Assembly (NCBI RefSeq): GCF_003007685.1
Contig: NZ_PXNN01000017.1
Span: 186,001 to 250,000 of the forward strand
Length of the DNA stretch: 64,000 nt
Reading direction: 5' to 3'
Source: Marinobacter halophilus
GTDB taxonomy: Bacteria; Pseudomonadota; Gammaproteobacteria; Pseudomonadales; Oleiphilaceae
A program made the translations under genes and the position numbers. Below, one piece after another: positions 23,665 to 33,970 of the stretch. The notes under the pieces are model-generated. The model had not been told where the DNA came from. It searched no databases and was given only the letters and a program-made list of their open reading frames with translations. Numbering within the stretch: the first letter of the stretch is position 1; each line of letters opens with the position of its first letter.

Positions 23665-24234
23665 TTAACGGGATGCAGACGCGGGATCCACGCCTTCCTG
23701 CTCGTCTAATCCGCCGGGGCTTGTTCCGGCGCCTTCAGAGGGGCCCAAAAAACGGGCAAATTCGTCGCCGAACGTTCGGCGGGACCAGTCTTCGACCACC
23801 GCAAGGCGGTCGATCATAACGGATTCCTTCCACCAGGTGTCCTCGGCCAGAGGCGTGTATCGGGTGAAGGCGATGCCAACAATCACCACCACCACGCCGC
23901 GCAGCAGCCCGAAGCCCATACCCAGAACCCGATCGGTAGCGGATAACCCGGTGGCACGTACTAGATGACCGATCATATTATTTATAATGGCACCAACAAT
24001 AAGGGTGCCGAAGAACAGAATCGCGAAGGCCGCGATCAACCGCACCAGCGGTGTTTCAACAGTGGATTCCAGCAGCGATTGCATTTGCGGGTGAAAGGTG
24101 CGCGCAATAATAAAAGCACCAACCCAGGTTACCAGGGACAGTGCTTCGCGGACAAAGCCTCGCTTGAGACTGATAAGCGTGGATACGGCTATCAGGGCAA
24201 TGATGACCCAGTCGATCCAGATCAGCGCTTCCAT
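23665..24234 (-). CDS. cvpA: CvpA family inner-membrane protein
   Basis: A 189-residue membrane protein with four predicted helices, starting MEALIWIDWVIIALIAVSTL. In E. coli it is needed for colicin V production and is linked to envelope stress tolerance; its molecular function is not settled. The conserved motif is SLKRGFVREALSLVTWV. The C-terminal 60 residues are cytoplasmic and polar. It lies directly upstream of purF, as in most gammaproteobacteria. Confidence 0.93.
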   Translation of the reverse strand: MEALIWIDWVIIALIAVSTLISLKRGFVREALSLVTWVGAFIIARTFHPQMQSLLESTVETPLVRLIAAFAILFFGTLIVGAIINNMIGHLVRATGLSATDRVLGMGFGLLRGVVVVIVGIAFTRYTPLAEDTWWKESVMIDRLAVVEDWSRRTFGDEFARFLGPSEGAGTSPGGLDEQEGVDPASASR

Positions 24235-24324
24235 GTAAAACCCGATGGAGAAAAGGAAGCGCGAATTCTAACAGGAAACCCGGCGCCACCAAACCGCCAG
24301 ACAGTCATAAATTCCAACGTCAGC

Positions 24325-24945
24325 TTACTTTCCGCCTGACGTAACCAGACTGTTGAGCGAGAACGCCTGATCCAGCGCCCTTTTAGCAGCTTCAGCATCT
24401 GATTTGTTGGCAAACGGGCCACTAAACACCCGCGTAAGGGTCGTGTCGCCACGTTCAACTTGCTGAAGATGCGCCCCGAAACCCATATCCCGTGCATTGT
24501 CACGCAGTCGTCGGGCATTGTCGGCATTACCAAAACTGCCCAACTGGACGACCCAGGCACCTTCAAGCGAACGAGTGTACTCAGCCGTTTCTTCGACGGG
24601 CTCAGGCTCAGCTTTCTGAACAGGTTGAGGCTCTGATATTCGCGGCTCGGCCTGCTGAACATCGGGCTCAGGCGAAACGTCACGATCGGCGCCTTCGATC
24701 AGCCGGAAACCTGGCGCGGGTTCGGACGAAACAGCAGGTTCAGGCTCCGCTGCGATCCCGTAATCCGGAACATCCGATGCCGGCTCTGCGGGCACATCCA
24801 CTTCAGGAAATGGGGGTTCTTCAGGAATGGTCACCGGCCGTGACTCCCGCTCGGAGTGCGGCTCATCAAATATCATCGGTACAAAGATCACAGCCAGCGA
24901 GACCAGAACCAGTGCGCCAATGATCCTTTGTTTCAATCCATTCAC
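24325..24945 (-). CDS. dedD: SPOR-domain division protein, DedD-like
   Basis: Binds denuded septal peptidoglycan through a C-terminal SPOR domain. One membrane helix, RIIGALVLVSLAVIFVPMIF, is near the N-terminus. A long periplasmic linker rich in Pro, Glu and Ala follows, then the SPOR repeat WVVQLGSFGNADNARRLRDN and TRVFSGPFANKSDAEAA. I chose GTG at 24945, with GGGAG nine bases upstream, over a TTG six bases earlier that sits too close to that site. Length is 206 residues. The position between folC and cvpA is conserved. Confidence 0.88.
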   Translation of the reverse strand: MNGLKQRIIGALVLVSLAVIFVPMIFDEPHSERESRPVTIPEEPPFPEVDVPAEPASDVPDYGIAAEPEPAVSSEPAPGFRLIEGADRDVSPEPDVQQAEPRISEPQPVQKAEPEPVEETAEYTRSLEGAWVVQLGSFGNADNARRLRDNARDMGFGAHLQQVERGDTTLTRVFSGPFANKSDAEAAKRALDQAFSLNSLVTSGGK

Positions 24946-25037
24946 GAGCAACGGCTCCCTATTAACGTCAATTTGACCTCGATACTAACCGCCCGCCCCC
25001 ATGAACACAAAGCCCGGTCGCGCGCCATGGACAAAGT

Positions 25038-26339
25038 TTAAGAGACCTCGCCTTGCAACAGTTCGCGGGCCTGAGCCACGGTATAGAAAGATCCGAACAC
25101 CGCGATGGTGTCTGTGCTATTGGCCTCTGCCATAGCCGCCAGGAGCGCTTCGTTGACCGAGGCGAACGTAAGGTATCGATCAATTCCACATGCTCGCGCG
25201 TGCTCAACCAGAGCACCTGAATCCAATCCGCGATGGACGTCGAGCCCGGCAAACCACCATTGATCCACCACCGGCACCATAGCCGACAACACGCCGACAA
25301 TGTCTTTGTCGGCCAGCGCGGCGTAAACACCAAAGATGCGCCCCGACGATGACGTTCGCGCTGTCAATTTGGCTGCAAGCCAGCGAGCGGCGTGCGGGTT
25401 ATGCCCGACATCCAGGATCACATCGGGATCGCTGCGCAGCTGTTCGAAACGTCCCGGCACGGTGAGCAACCTGACTGCATCACTGACACGATCCGCAGAC
25501 AGTTGCGGCTCCAAAACCCGGGCAAGGACAACACCCGCAGCAACACTCTCAATCGGCAGTGGCCCGGCGGGCAACGATATTTGTTCGCTTTCGAGAATCA
25601 AATCCACCGTCGATGAACCCGCCATGCCGGGTACTATCTGATAGTCCCTGCCGGTCACTTTCAGGTCCACCTTCTGCGCTGCAGCTTGCTGCAACACCGA
25701 AGACGGTGGTTCCGGATCGGCACAAACGGCGAAAATGCCGCGTCTCAGGATACCGGCTTTCTCAAAGCCAATGACTTCTCGATTGTCACCGAGGAATCCG
25801 ACATGGTCGATATCAATGGAGGTAATCACGGCGAAGTCGGCATCCAGAACGTTGACCGCATCGAGGCGCCCGCCCAACCCGACTTCAAGAATCCAGTCTT
25901 CCACCCCTGCGTGAGCAAAGGCGACAAACGCGGCCAAGGTTCCAAACTCGAAATAGGTCAACGACACCTTGCCCCGGGCGGCTTCCACTTGCTCAAAAGC
26001 GGAAACCAGAGCTGCATCCGTGATCTCTTGTCCGTTCACCCGGACCCGTTCATTGTAACGCTGCAAATGCGGTGACGTATAAGCGCCGGTACTGCGCCCG
26101 GCGGTTCTCAGTAGCCTGTCAACGGTTGCGACCGCGGTGCCTTTGCCATTGGTACCTGCAATCGTGATGATCCGAGCCGCCGGCTTTCGGGGAAACAGGC
26201 GCCGCAACACAACCAGGACACGGTCAAGGCCAAGGTCAATTTCGGTGGGATGGATGGCTTCAAGCCACTGAAGCCACTGATCGACAGAAGCTCCGGCCTC
26301 CGGAGAGGCCGGTTTATTCTCAGTGCTGGGGGGCTTCAT
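25038..26339 (-). CDS. folC: Bifunctional folylpolyglutamate / dihydrofolate synthase
   Basis: Adds L-glutamate to dihydropteroate and folates. It belongs to the Mur ligase family: the P-loop is [20 protein letters not shown] and the second conserved region is [16 protein letters not shown]. The ATG at 26337-26339 lies inside the last codons of accD, a 20-base overlap that suggests coupling, and gives [10 protein letters not shown] and 433 residues. The frame is open 99 bases further inside accD, but that extension has no family counterpart. [13 protein letters not shown] is the typical C-terminal domain motif. Confidence 0.93.
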   Translation of the reverse strand: MKPPSTENKPASPEAGASVDQWLQWLEAIHPTEIDLGLDRVLVVLRRLFPRKPAARIITIAGTNGKGTAVATVDRLLRTAGRSTGAYTSPHLQRYNERVRVNGQEITDAALVSAFEQVEAARGKVSLTYFEFGTLAAFVAFAHAGVEDWILEVGLGGRLDAVNVLDADFAVITSIDIDHVGFLGDNREVIGFEKAGILRRGIFAVCADPEPPSSVLQQAAAQKVDLKVTGRDYQIVPGMAGSSTVDLILESEQISLPAGPLPIESVAAGVVLARVLEPQLSADRVSDAVRLLTVPGRFEQLRSDPDVILDVGHNPHAARWLAAKLTARTSSSGRIFGVYAALADKDIVGVLSAMVPVVDQWWFAGLDVHRGLDSGALVEHARACGIDRYLTFASVNEALLAAMAEANSTDTIAVFGSFYTVAQARELLQGEVS

Positions 26340-27249
26340 CAATATCAGGCTTTTCCGTGATTTCAAACTCAATGGGCGCCTCAGTACCGGGCTTCTCCTG
26401 ACCGGTAAATTTGGCCAGTACATGAGCCACTCGCTCACGCATCTGATGCCGGTGCAGAATCATATCAATAGCACCGTGCTCCAGCAGGAATTCACTGCGC
26501 TGGAAGCCTTCAGGAAGCTTTTCACGTACGGTCTGCTCGATAACGCGGGGGCCGGCAAAACCGATCAAGGCATAAGGTTCGGCAATATTCAGATCGCCAA
26601 GCATGGCCAAGCTGGCCGATACGCCACCGAAAACCGGGTCCGTCATAATGGAGATATACGGAATACCTTCCTGCTTCAGCCGCTCCAACACAGCCGCTGT
26701 TTTGGCCATCTGCATCAGCGACAGAATGGCCTCCTGCATGCGCGCACCGCCGCTGGCAGAAAAGCATACCAACGGAATACGGTGCTCCAGCGAGACATTG
26801 GCCGCCTGAACGAATTTCTCGCCCACGACCTGCCCCATAGAGCCACCCAGGAAATTGAATTCAAAGGCGCACGCGACCAGTGGCACACCCATGGTGGTGC
26901 CTTTCATGACAACCAACGCGTCTTTCTCACCGGTGGCTTTCTGGGCAGCAGCAAGCCTGTCCTTGTAGCGTTTGCTGTCTTTGAACTTGAGTCGATCCCA
27001 AGGCTCCAGCTCAGCGGCTATCTCTTCCCGGCCGTCCTTGTCGAGAAAGATATCCAGGCGACGACGGGCATTCACCCGAAGATGATGGTTACACTTCGGG
27101 CAGACATCCAGGTTTTTCTCAAGCTCCGGCTTATAAAGAAACGCCCCACACTTCGGACATTTCTTCCACAACCCTTCCGGTACACCGGTACGTTGCCGTG
27201 ATTCCGAGCGAATCTTGCTCGGCATGATCTTATCCAGCCAGTTACTCAT
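26320..27249 (-). CDS. accD: Acetyl-CoA carboxylase carboxyltransferase subunit beta
   Basis: Forms malonyl-CoA with AccA in the first step of fatty acid synthesis. The four-cysteine zinc ribbon is CPKCGAFLY at about residues 31-39, paired with [11 protein letters not shown]. The crotonase-like core follows, including [18 protein letters not shown] and [19 protein letters not shown]. The 309-residue length includes a short acidic tail that overlaps folC. It is 38 bases downstream of trpA, linking tryptophan and lipid genes in one run. Confidence 0.97.
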   Translation of the reverse strand: MSNWLDKIMPSKIRSESRQRTGVPEGLWKKCPKCGAFLYKPELEKNLDVCPKCNHHLRVNARRRLDIFLDKDGREEIAAELEPWDRLKFKDSKRYKDRLAAAQKATGEKDALVVMKGTTMGVPLVACAFEFNFLGGSMGQVVGEKFVQAANVSLEHRIPLVCFSASGGARMQEAILSLMQMAKTAAVLERLKQEGIPYISIMTDPVFGGVSASLAMLGDLNIAEPYALIGFAGPRVIEQTVREKLPEGFQRSEFLLEHGAIDMILHRHQMRERVAHVLAKFTGQEKPGTEAPIEFEITEKPDIDEAPQH

Positions 27250-27287
27250 GCTCTTATCCTGTCCTTTGATACCTGGATGCGCGCCGC

Positions 27288-28100
27288 TCAGGACGCCGGG
27301 CTATCCATGGCTACACGCATCGGGTGCAACAGATCCGTTAGCGCCTTGTTCAGGGCATCGGGATCTGCTTGATGTCGGGCTATTGTATCGACCAGTACAC
27401 TTCCAACAATTACACCATCGGATACTCTGCTAATCGCAGCGGCGGTGTCCGCATCCCGAATACCAAAGCCAACACCCACCGGCAACGCCATAATCTCGCG
27501 GATATGAGCTACTTTTTCAGCCACTTCATCCACGTTGATCGTTGCCGAACCGGTCACACCCTTGATAGAAACATAGTACACATAACCGGAAGAGTGTTCG
27601 CTGATCGCTTTAATGCGCTCATCCGTTGTCGTAGGTGCCATCAAAAAAATCGGATCCAGATTCCTCGCAGCAAACAGAGGTGCTACTTCGTCCGCTTCTT
27701 CATGTGGCAAATCAACGGTCAGTACACCATCCACACCCGCATCGGCTGCTGCATCGGCAAAGGCCTCGTAACCCATAGCAACCATCGGGTTTAGGTAGCC
27801 CATCAATACGATGGGTGTTGTGTCGTCCGTCTTACGGAATTCTTTGACCATGGCAATCACCTGGCGCAGCGTGGTGCCGTGGACCAATGCCCGCTCACAG
27901 GCAAGCTGGATAACCGGGCCATCAGCCATGGGGTCTGAGAAAGGCACACCAAGCTCAATAATATCGGCACCCGCCTTGACCAGTGTATGCATAAGGCCAA
28001 CACTCTGATCAGGATGAGGATCCCCCGCGGTAATATAGGGAATCAGGGCTTTACGGCCCTGATCTTTCAACGTTTTCATTACACCTTCAATTCGGCTCAT
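27288..28100 (-). CDS. trpA: Tryptophan synthase alpha chain
   Basis: Cleaves indole-3-glycerol phosphate to indole and glyceraldehyde 3-phosphate; indole is channelled to TrpB. Its 270 residues form a TIM barrel. The catalytic Glu is in [16 protein letters not shown], and the catalytic Asp lies in [13 protein letters not shown]. The phosphate site is near [12 protein letters not shown] and [10 protein letters not shown]. It follows trpB by 17 bases. Confidence 0.97.
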   Translation of the reverse strand: MSRIEGVMKTLKDQGRKALIPYITAGDPHPDQSVGLMHTLVKAGADIIELGVPFSDPMADGPVIQLACERALVHGTTLRQVIAMVKEFRKTDDTTPIVLMGYLNPMVAMGYEAFADAAADAGVDGVLTVDLPHEEADEVAPLFAARNLDPIFLMAPTTTDERIKAISEHSSGYVYYVSIKGVTGSATINVDEVAEKVAHIREIMALPVGVGFGIRDADTAAAISRVSDGVIVGSVLVDTIARHQADPDALNKALTDLLHPMRVAMDSPAS

Positions 28101-28117
28101 GCCTAGTCCTGCTACCT

Positions 28118-29338
28118 TCAGATTTCAATGCCATCGAGCTGGGCAATGGTATGGATATCCTTGTCACCGCGACCGGATATATTGATAACAATCATCTTGT
28201 CTTTATCCATGGTTGCGGCCAGTTTGACGGCATAGGCAACCGCATGGGCCGTCTCCAGCGCCGGCATGATACCTTCTATCTGCGTTAACATGCGGAATCC
28301 GTCCAGTGCTTCGTCATCGGTGACGGACACATAGTGGGCGCGACCAATGTCTTTCAACCAGGAGTGCTCCGGGCCCACGCCAGGGTAATCTAGGCCGGCG
28401 CTGACCGAATGCGTTGCAGCAATCTGGCCGTTCTCGTCTTCCATCAGGTAAGTTCGGTTACCATGCAATACGCCAGGGCGACCCGCACAAAGTGGCGCCG
28501 CATGCTGACCGGTTTCGATGCCGAGACCGCCCGCTTCAACGCCATACATCTCAACCGTCTCATCGGCCAGGAACGGATGGAACATGCCAATGGCATTAGA
28601 TCCACCGCCAACGCAGGCAACCAGTGCATCGGGTAACTTGCCAGCCTGCGCCAGCGCCTGACGACGAGTTTCACGACCAATCACTGACTGGAAATCCCTC
28701 ACCAACAACGGATACGGATGCGGACCTGCCACCGTGCCGATTATGTAGAAAGTATCGTCAACATTGGCTACCCAGTCCCGCATGGCATCGTTCATGGCGT
28801 CTTTGAGTGTTTTGGTGCCACTCTGTACGGCATGCACAGTGGCACCCAGCAACTTCATCCGATACACGTTCAGGGACTGTCGCTTGACGTCCTCAGCACC
28901 CATAAAGACATGGCATTCAAGACCCAGACGCGCGCACACCGTGGCTGTGGCAACACCATGCTGACCGGCTCCGGTTTCGGCAATAATACGTTTTTTGCCC
29001 AGAAAGCTGGCCAGTAGAGCCTGACCGATGGTGTTGTTCACCTTGTGAGCGCCGGTGTGGTTGAGGTCTTCGCGCTTGAGCCAGATCTGCGCGCCACCGG
29101 CTTTCTTGGTTAACCGCTCAGCAAAATACAGCGGGCTCGGCCGGCCGACGTAATCCGCCAGATCTTTGTCGAATGTGGCCTGGAATTCGGCATCGTCTTT
29201 TAGCCGAAGGTATTCCCTTTCCAGGGTCATCAGGGAGTCCATCAGCGTTTCCGATACAAATCGGCCACCGAAGGCACCGAAGTGACCCCTCGCATCCGGA
29301 AGCGCCTTCAACATTTCTTCAGTCAGTTTTACAGACAC
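28118..29338 (-). CDS. trpB: Tryptophan synthase beta chain
   Basis: PLP enzyme that joins indole and serine into tryptophan. The PLP lysine is Lys99 in [14 protein letters not shown], and the phosphate-binding loop is GGGSNAIG. The 406-residue length is standard. It starts with GTG at 29338, which lies 20 bases inside trpF, with AGAGG seven bases upstream, so translation is probably coupled. The trpF-trpB-trpA order without trpC, trpD or trpE nearby shows that the pathway is split on this chromosome. Confidence 0.97.
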   Translation of the reverse strand: MSVKLTEEMLKALPDARGHFGAFGGRFVSETLMDSLMTLEREYLRLKDDAEFQATFDKDLADYVGRPSPLYFAERLTKKAGGAQIWLKREDLNHTGAHKVNNTIGQALLASFLGKKRIIAETGAGQHGVATATVCARLGLECHVFMGAEDVKRQSLNVYRMKLLGATVHAVQSGTKTLKDAMNDAMRDWVANVDDTFYIIGTVAGPHPYPLLVRDFQSVIGRETRRQALAQAGKLPDALVACVGGGSNAIGMFHPFLADETVEMYGVEAGGLGIETGQHAAPLCAGRPGVLHGNRTYLMEDENGQIAATHSVSAGLDYPGVGPEHSWLKDIGRAHYVSVTDDEALDGFRMLTQIEGIMPALETAHAVAYAVKLAATMDKDKMIVINISGRGDKDIHTIAQLDGIEI

Positions 29339-29951
29339 GGTGAACCTCTTTCATAAAGTCGGATAGTTTGGTGGCGTCTTTCTTGCCCTTACTCTGCTCC
29401 ACCCCTCCGCTTACGTCTACAGCCCAGGGCCTGACTTCTTCAATGGCGCGGGCTACGTTAGCAGAAGACAACCCGCCGGCCAATATAAGCGGCAATGGCC
29501 GATCGCTCGGAATCAAAGACCAGTTAAAAGACTGACCAGTTCCGCCATAGCGTTTGGGATCCCAGGCATCGACCAGCAGGCCGACGGCGGCGTGATAATC
29601 CTTGAACGCCTGCTCAATCTGACCGGGCTCGCGGACCCTCACGGCTTTGATCCAACGACGATGGAAGGCATCACAGAATTCAGGCGTTTCATCGCCATGA
29701 AACTGCAGCAGATCCAAGGGTACGGTTCGCAGAACGCTCTCAACAAAGCTGGGTTCAGGATTCACGAACAGGCCGGTGACGGTCACGAAGGCCGGTATTC
29801 TTGAGGCCAGTGCTTTTGCCTGAGCAAGCGACACAGACCTCGGGCTGGGCTCGTAAAAGACTAGGCCAATGGCATCCGTTCCAGACGCCACCGCCGCATC
29901 GATGTCTTCGGGCCGGGTAAGACCACAAATTTTGACGCGGGTGCTTATCAT
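29319..29951 (-). CDS. trpF: Phosphoribosylanthranilate isomerase
   Basis: Amadori rearrangement of phosphoribosylanthranilate in tryptophan synthesis. It is a stand-alone 210-residue TIM barrel, not fused to TrpC. The catalytic Cys is in [11 protein letters not shown], the catalytic Asp is near LLVDAWDPK, and the phosphate site is at [10 protein letters not shown] and [15 protein letters not shown]. Its ATG overlaps the truA stop as ATGA. Confidence 0.96.
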   Translation of the reverse strand: MISTRVKICGLTRPEDIDAAVASGTDAIGLVFYEPSPRSVSLAQAKALASRIPAFVTVTGLFVNPEPSFVESVLRTVPLDLLQFHGDETPEFCDAFHRRWIKAVRVREPGQIEQAFKDYHAAVGLLVDAWDPKRYGGTGQSFNWSLIPSDRPLPLILAGGLSSANVARAIEEVRPWAVDVSGGVEQSKGKKDATKLSDFMKEVHRVCKTD

Positions 29952-30853
29952 TTCGTCGCCGGTTGTTTGGGGTGGATGTGTGATGGTTCGATGGGAAGAT
30001 TGCCATTCCTTTCAAACCAGGGGCTGACGAACCCTGGTCCACACAGGGCCTGAGGAACTCCGTAACGTTCAGGATACCCGACATCGACCAGATAAAGCCC
30101 ATGAGGCGGTGCCGTAGCGCCAGCGAGTTTACGGTCCTTACGTGCCAGCACCTCAGCAACCCAGTCCCCGGACTCCTTTCCGCTACCCACTGTCATCAGC
30201 GCACCGGCTATGTTCCGCACCATATGATGCAGAAACGCGTTCGCCTGCACATCTAATACGACAAAGTCACCACAACGGGTTACCGTAATCCGCTCGAGAA
30301 AACGAATCGGTGTTCTGGATTGACAACCTGCGGCCCTGAAGGACGAGAAATCGTGCTCTCCAACCAACACTTGGGCGGCGGCGTCCATCTTATCCACATC
30401 AAGCGGTCGATACGTCCAGCTTACCTGTCCGCGCTGGATTCCGGGCCTGACCGGCTTATTATAGATGACATAGCGATATCGACGGTAAACGGCGGAGAAG
30501 CGAGCATGAAAATCGCCGACACCATTACCTGCCCAGTGCACAGCAATGTCGTCTGGAAGCGCCGTATTGATGCCCATCACCCATGAACGCAGATTTCTCA
30601 CGGAAGAGGTATCAAAATGAGCAATCTGAAAACTGGCATGCACTCCGGCGTCGGTTCGGCCAGCACAAACAAGATCGACCGGGTGGTCCGCCACTTTCGC
30701 CACCGCGTTGGTTAACTCACCCTGTACAGAGCGAACTCCACTCTTCTGATACTGCCAACCGTGAAAGCGACGACCGTCGTATTCAAAAATGATCACGACC
30801 CGACCATTGCCGATCGCATTATCTGTGGTTAAAGGCTGAGGGTTGAGAAACAA
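29948..30853 (-). CDS. truA: tRNA pseudouridine(38-40) synthase
   Basis: Makes pseudouridine at positions 38-40 of the tRNA anticodon stem. The catalytic Asp is in [21 protein letters not shown] and [14 protein letters not shown] are also conserved. The start is uncertain. A TTG at 30853 gives 301 residues, while a GTG at 30796 would start seven residues before the core FEYDG and is shorter than expected. Neither has a strong ribosome binding site. The gene follows the fimV terminator closely and overlaps trpF by four bases. Confidence 0.93.
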   Translation of the reverse strand: MFLNPQPLTTDNAIGNGRVVIIFEYDGRRFHGWQYQKSGVRSVQGELTNAVAKVADHPVDLVCAGRTDAGVHASFQIAHFDTSSVRNLRSWVMGINTALPDDIAVHWAGNGVGDFHARFSAVYRRYRYVIYNKPVRPGIQRGQVSWTYRPLDVDKMDAAAQVLVGEHDFSSFRAAGCQSRTPIRFLERITVTRCGDFVVLDVQANAFLHHMVRNIAGALMTVGSGKESGDWVAEVLARKDRKLAGATAPPHGLYLVDVGYPERYGVPQALCGPGFVSPWFERNGNLPIEPSHIHPKQPATK

Positions 30854-30879
30854 GAGTCAATCCGCTGAAGGTGTCCACT

Positions 30880-30912
30880 TAAAAACAAAGCGCCGACCTG
30901 ATGGCCGGCGCT
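30880..30912 (-). terminator. Rho-independent terminator after fimV
   Basis: On the minus strand, AGCGCCG and CGGCGCT (plus-strand arms 30906-30912 and 30889-30895) flank a ten-base loop, followed by TTTGTTTTTAAG. It begins 29 bases after the fimV stop. Confidence 0.8.
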
Positions 30913-30940
30913 GTTGCCGTTATCACAAGATTATAACGAA

Positions 30941-33900
30941 TCAGGAGAGATTTTTAAGGAGCTCCTGCGCTTCTGTTTTTTGCTCATCGTCTCCTTCCAG
31001 TGCGACCTCCTCGAGAATATCCCGAGCGCCATCACTGTCCCCCATCTCAATGTAGGCTCGCGCTAGATCCAGCTTGGTCGAAGCTTCATCGGTACCCGCA
31101 AGGAAGTCGAAATCGTCTTCCTCGCCCAGGTCGTCCTCGTCGATATCAAACGCTGAGCCCTGCTCAGGCTTTTTATCGAGTGCTTCAGATGCCAGTGGTA
31201 CAAACGAGTCATCTTCATCGACATCGGCCACCGGCTCTACTTCAGACCTGGACACCAGATCTTCCGGGCTGTCCTGACCGGGACGATCGGCATCATCCTG
31301 AACCGCCTCGCTCAGAGTGTCCTCGAGCCCGAGCTCCTCATCAAGAGCCGTTTCATTCCGCTCAAGGTCAGAAGGCAACTCGTTCTCCGAAAACTCTTCC
31401 ATCAACGCGAGGTCTTCATCGGAAACGTCCAGTTCCAGATCGTCCAGAGTCGATTCGCTGAGATCCAGTTCCTCTGGGCCATCGTCTTCACCGGCCACTT
31501 TGTCCAGTTCTGCGTCAAGCTCATCAAGGAACGACTCATCGAGAACGTCATCAGATTCAGTTTCAATGTCAGCGCCCGCTTCAACGCCTGTCACACCCTC
31601 GGCATCGACCTTGGTTTCAGCCGGCGGGGTTGACTCATCGTCTTCAAGAATCGTCTCGAAATCAAAACTGAAATCATCTTCATCCGGCTCAGCAGGCTTC
31701 GAATCCTCAAGATCGATTTCAAGGGAAGAGAAATCGGTGTCTTCAGATCTTTTCGTTTCGTCAGACTCAAGGTCATCAGCTTTTTCCAACCCGGAGAGAT
31801 CGTACTCGATCAAGTCGTCAGCCGAGTCTGTTTCTTCCGCCACGTCCGATTCCAACTCACCGAATTCGTTCTCGATTTCCGGCTCTGCGCTGGCCTCAAA
31901 CTTGTCAGACTTCATGCCATCCGATAATTCCCAGTCATCCTCGAGCGAACTCTCTTCCACGTTGTCACGACTGCTAAACGAGTCCGAGCGTAGCTGCGTT
32001 TCGAGATCATCGATGCTTGGCATGGATTCCGCTTCTGCCAGTCGCTCGCGAAGGGCATTGGCTTCGGCAAGGGCGACGTCATCGTCCAGCGCCTGAATCT
32101 CACCGAACTGCTTTTCGAACGAGTCACGGTCCTGACTGTCTGCATAGACGGCCAGGAGTTTCAGGCGGAGGTCCGCACGACTTGGCTCTCGAGAGATCGC
32201 GGTTTCGAGTGCCTGTGCCGCCTGGTCATGACGACCATAGGCAATGTAGGTGTCGGCCTCTGCCAGCGCATCACCGGTTTCTTCATGGCCCACAAACTCT
32301 TCTTCCAGGTTCAGATCGAAGGAATCGTTTGCATCACCTTCTTCACTGTTCAGCTGGTCGTAGAAAGCTTTTTCGCGGTTGGCGTTGCGACGCGCCACCA
32401 GCAACAGCAGCAGCAACAGCAGCACCAGCCCGCCACCCAGAGCAATCTGATACATCGGGTTGTTGGTTATTGCCTGAATGACGTTAGCCGGGAACCCTTT
32501 GTCAGCCACCGGTGGTGCAACCGGCTGTGGCCGCTCTCTTGGTTGCTCTGCTGCCGGCGGTGGTGCAACAGCCACTTCAGCATCTTCTGCGCCCTGCTCG
32601 GTCTGATCAGTTGCACTTACTTCTTCAGCAGCGTCCGCCGTTGTTTCATCGGCAGGCTCATCTTCTTCCTCTTGCGTGGCAGCGGAATCAGCCAGCAGCG
32701 CTTCATCTGCGGCCTGATCACTCTCAACACCTTGATCACTCTCAGCACCTTGATCACGCTCGGCAACTTGATCGGCAGAAACCTCGTCCGGTTCCGGCAT
32801 CGATTCTGCCAGCTCAGCACTCTCGTCAGCCGCGGTTACCTCTTCAGAGGTCATACCCTGCATATCGGCAAGCTGGGTATTCTTCAGCTCAATCAGGCGC
32901 TGGAGCGTGGATACCTGATCCTGGAGATCCGACAATCGGCTGTTCAGCTCTTCATTTTCGCGTCGCGTTGCTTCAAGTTCTTCCATCGCGACCGCAGAGC
33001 CGGCATCGGTGCCGCCAGGAAGATCGCCATCACCGCCTGCAGACCCGCCTTGTTCGGTATCCCGGCTCTCGCCATCAGCGACCAGCAAACGCAATTCATC
33101 ACTCCCTGCAGCCGGCTGAGCAGGCGCCCGCGCGGCATCTGCTTCCGCCGTGCGGGTAGCATCAACGGTACGAGACTGGAACTCCTGATTTTGTTGAGCG
33201 ACGGCACTATTGGCTTGCGCCCGGGTCCGGCTTTGAATCTGGCCCAGGGTCGGAACACGCAACACTTCACCGCGCTTCAGGCGATTGATGTTACCGCCGA
33301 TAAATGCGTTCGGATTCAGGTCCTGCAGGGCCAACATGACTTGTTGTGTAGAGAGAGAGTCATCCGGGCGGACCTGCTGGGCAATCGTCCAGAGAGTGTC
33401 GGAAGGTCCGGTGGGACCAAAGCTGCCACCCTGATAACTGCGGGCAAGTGAGCCCTCGGCCTGGATCTGGCGGCGAACCGATTCCTGACTGCGGGTAGCA
33501 GCCTGCCGTGGGCTTGCTGTCGCGGCAGCGGAAGGTGCACTGACCGGCTCCCTGACACCCGAGTCCTCAGCATAAACCGGAGGATCGACAAGCACAGCGT
33601 ATTCCCGCATCAAGCGACCGCTCGGCCAAGTCAACTCCAACAGGAAGTTAAGATAGGGCTCCCGGAGTGGCTCCCGGGAAGACACATTAACAACGAGGTT
33701 TCCGTCTGTACCGGTAACAACCTCAAACCTCAGTCTGCTGAGAAACTGGTGGCGATTAATACCAACCCGTTCGTAGGCAGCTTCCGGTGCAACATTAACA
33801 AATACATCACCGGGATCTACACCACGACTTTCACGGAGAGATATTTCCGCATCCAGAGGCTCATTCAGCCAGGACTGTAGTTCAATTTCACCCAGGCCCA

Positions 33901-33970
33901 GGGCCTGAGCAACGCCTGAACCGAGCCCTCCCGCCAGCGCCATGGCAACCGCAAGCTTGCGTACCTTCAT
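30941..33970 (-). CDS. fimV: FimV-like pilus assembly / polar hub protein
   Basis: In Pseudomonas, FimV is an inner-membrane peptidoglycan-binding protein needed for type IV pilus assembly, polar organisation and cAMP signalling. The 1009 residues comprise a signal peptide ending near LGSGVAQA, a periplasmic region with a LysM-type module at about 193-240 and a coiled coil near 330-360. One membrane helix follows at about 503-525 (leucine-rich). A very acidic cytoplasmic region leads to a C-terminal FimV TPR motif (LDLARAYIEMGDSDGARDIL). The fimV-truA order matches Pseudomonas. An 18-bp tandem repeat lies in the periplasmic part. Confidence 0.93.
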   Translation of the reverse strand: MKVRKLAVAMALAGGLGSGVAQALGLGEIELQSWLNEPLDAEISLRESRGVDPGDVFVNVAPEAAYERVGINRHQFLSRLRFEVVTGTDGNLVVNVSSREPLREPYLNFLLELTWPSGRLMREYAVLVDPPVYAEDSGVREPVSAPSAAATASPRQAATRSQESVRRQIQAEGSLARSYQGGSFGPTGPSDTLWTIAQQVRPDDSLSTQQVMLALQDLNPNAFIGGNINRLKRGEVLRVPTLGQIQSRTRAQANSAVAQQNQEFQSRTVDATRTAEADAARAPAQPAAGSDELRLLVADGESRDTEQGGSAGGDGDLPGGTDAGSAVAMEELEATRRENEELNSRLSDLQDQVSTLQRLIELKNTQLADMQGMTSEEVTAADESAELAESMPEPDEVSADQVAERDQGAESDQGVESDQAADEALLADSAATQEEEDEPADETTADAAEEVSATDQTEQGAEDAEVAVAPPPAAEQPRERPQPVAPPVADKGFPANVIQAITNNPMYQIALGGGLVLLLLLLLLVARRNANREKAFYDQLNSEEGDANDSFDLNLEEEFVGHEETGDALAEADTYIAYGRHDQAAQALETAISREPSRADLRLKLLAVYADSQDRDSFEKQFGEIQALDDDVALAEANALRERLAEAESMPSIDDLETQLRSDSFSSRDNVEESSLEDDWELSDGMKSDKFEASAEPEIENEFGELESDVAEETDSADDLIEYDLSGLEKADDLESDETKRSEDTDFSSLEIDLEDSKPAEPDEDDFSFDFETILEDDESTPPAETKVDAEGVTGVEAGADIETESDDVLDESFLDELDAELDKVAGEDDGPEELDLSESTLDDLELDVSDEDLALMEEFSENELPSDLERNETALDEELGLEDTLSEAVQDDADRPGQDSPEDLVSRSEVEPVADVDEDDSFVPLASEALDKKPEQGSAFDIDEDDLGEEDDFDFLAGTDEASTKLDLARAYIEMGDSDGARDILEEVALEGDDEQKTEAQELLKNLS
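32713..32776 (-). repeat. 18-bp tandem repeat inside fimV, three units plus a partial one
   Basis: Three consecutive 18-base units (32713-32730, 32731-32748, 32749-32766) with core CTTGATCACTCTCAGCAC differ at a few positions, and a truncated fourth follows. They encode the hexapeptide series ERDQGA, ESDQGV, ESDQAA in the acidic periplasmic linker. The repeat length keeps the frame, so copy-number change would alter linker length without disruption. Confidence 0.8.

Noticed and set aside
26323..27201. 292-codon open frame opposite accD
   Set aside because: accD is unmistakable on the other strand, with its zinc ribbon and carboxyltransferase motifs.
32228..33451. 407-codon open frame on the plus strand opposite fimV
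   Set aside because: It is the antisense of fimV. Its composition is odd, it has no recognisable domain, and fimV has clear family motifs across the same bases.
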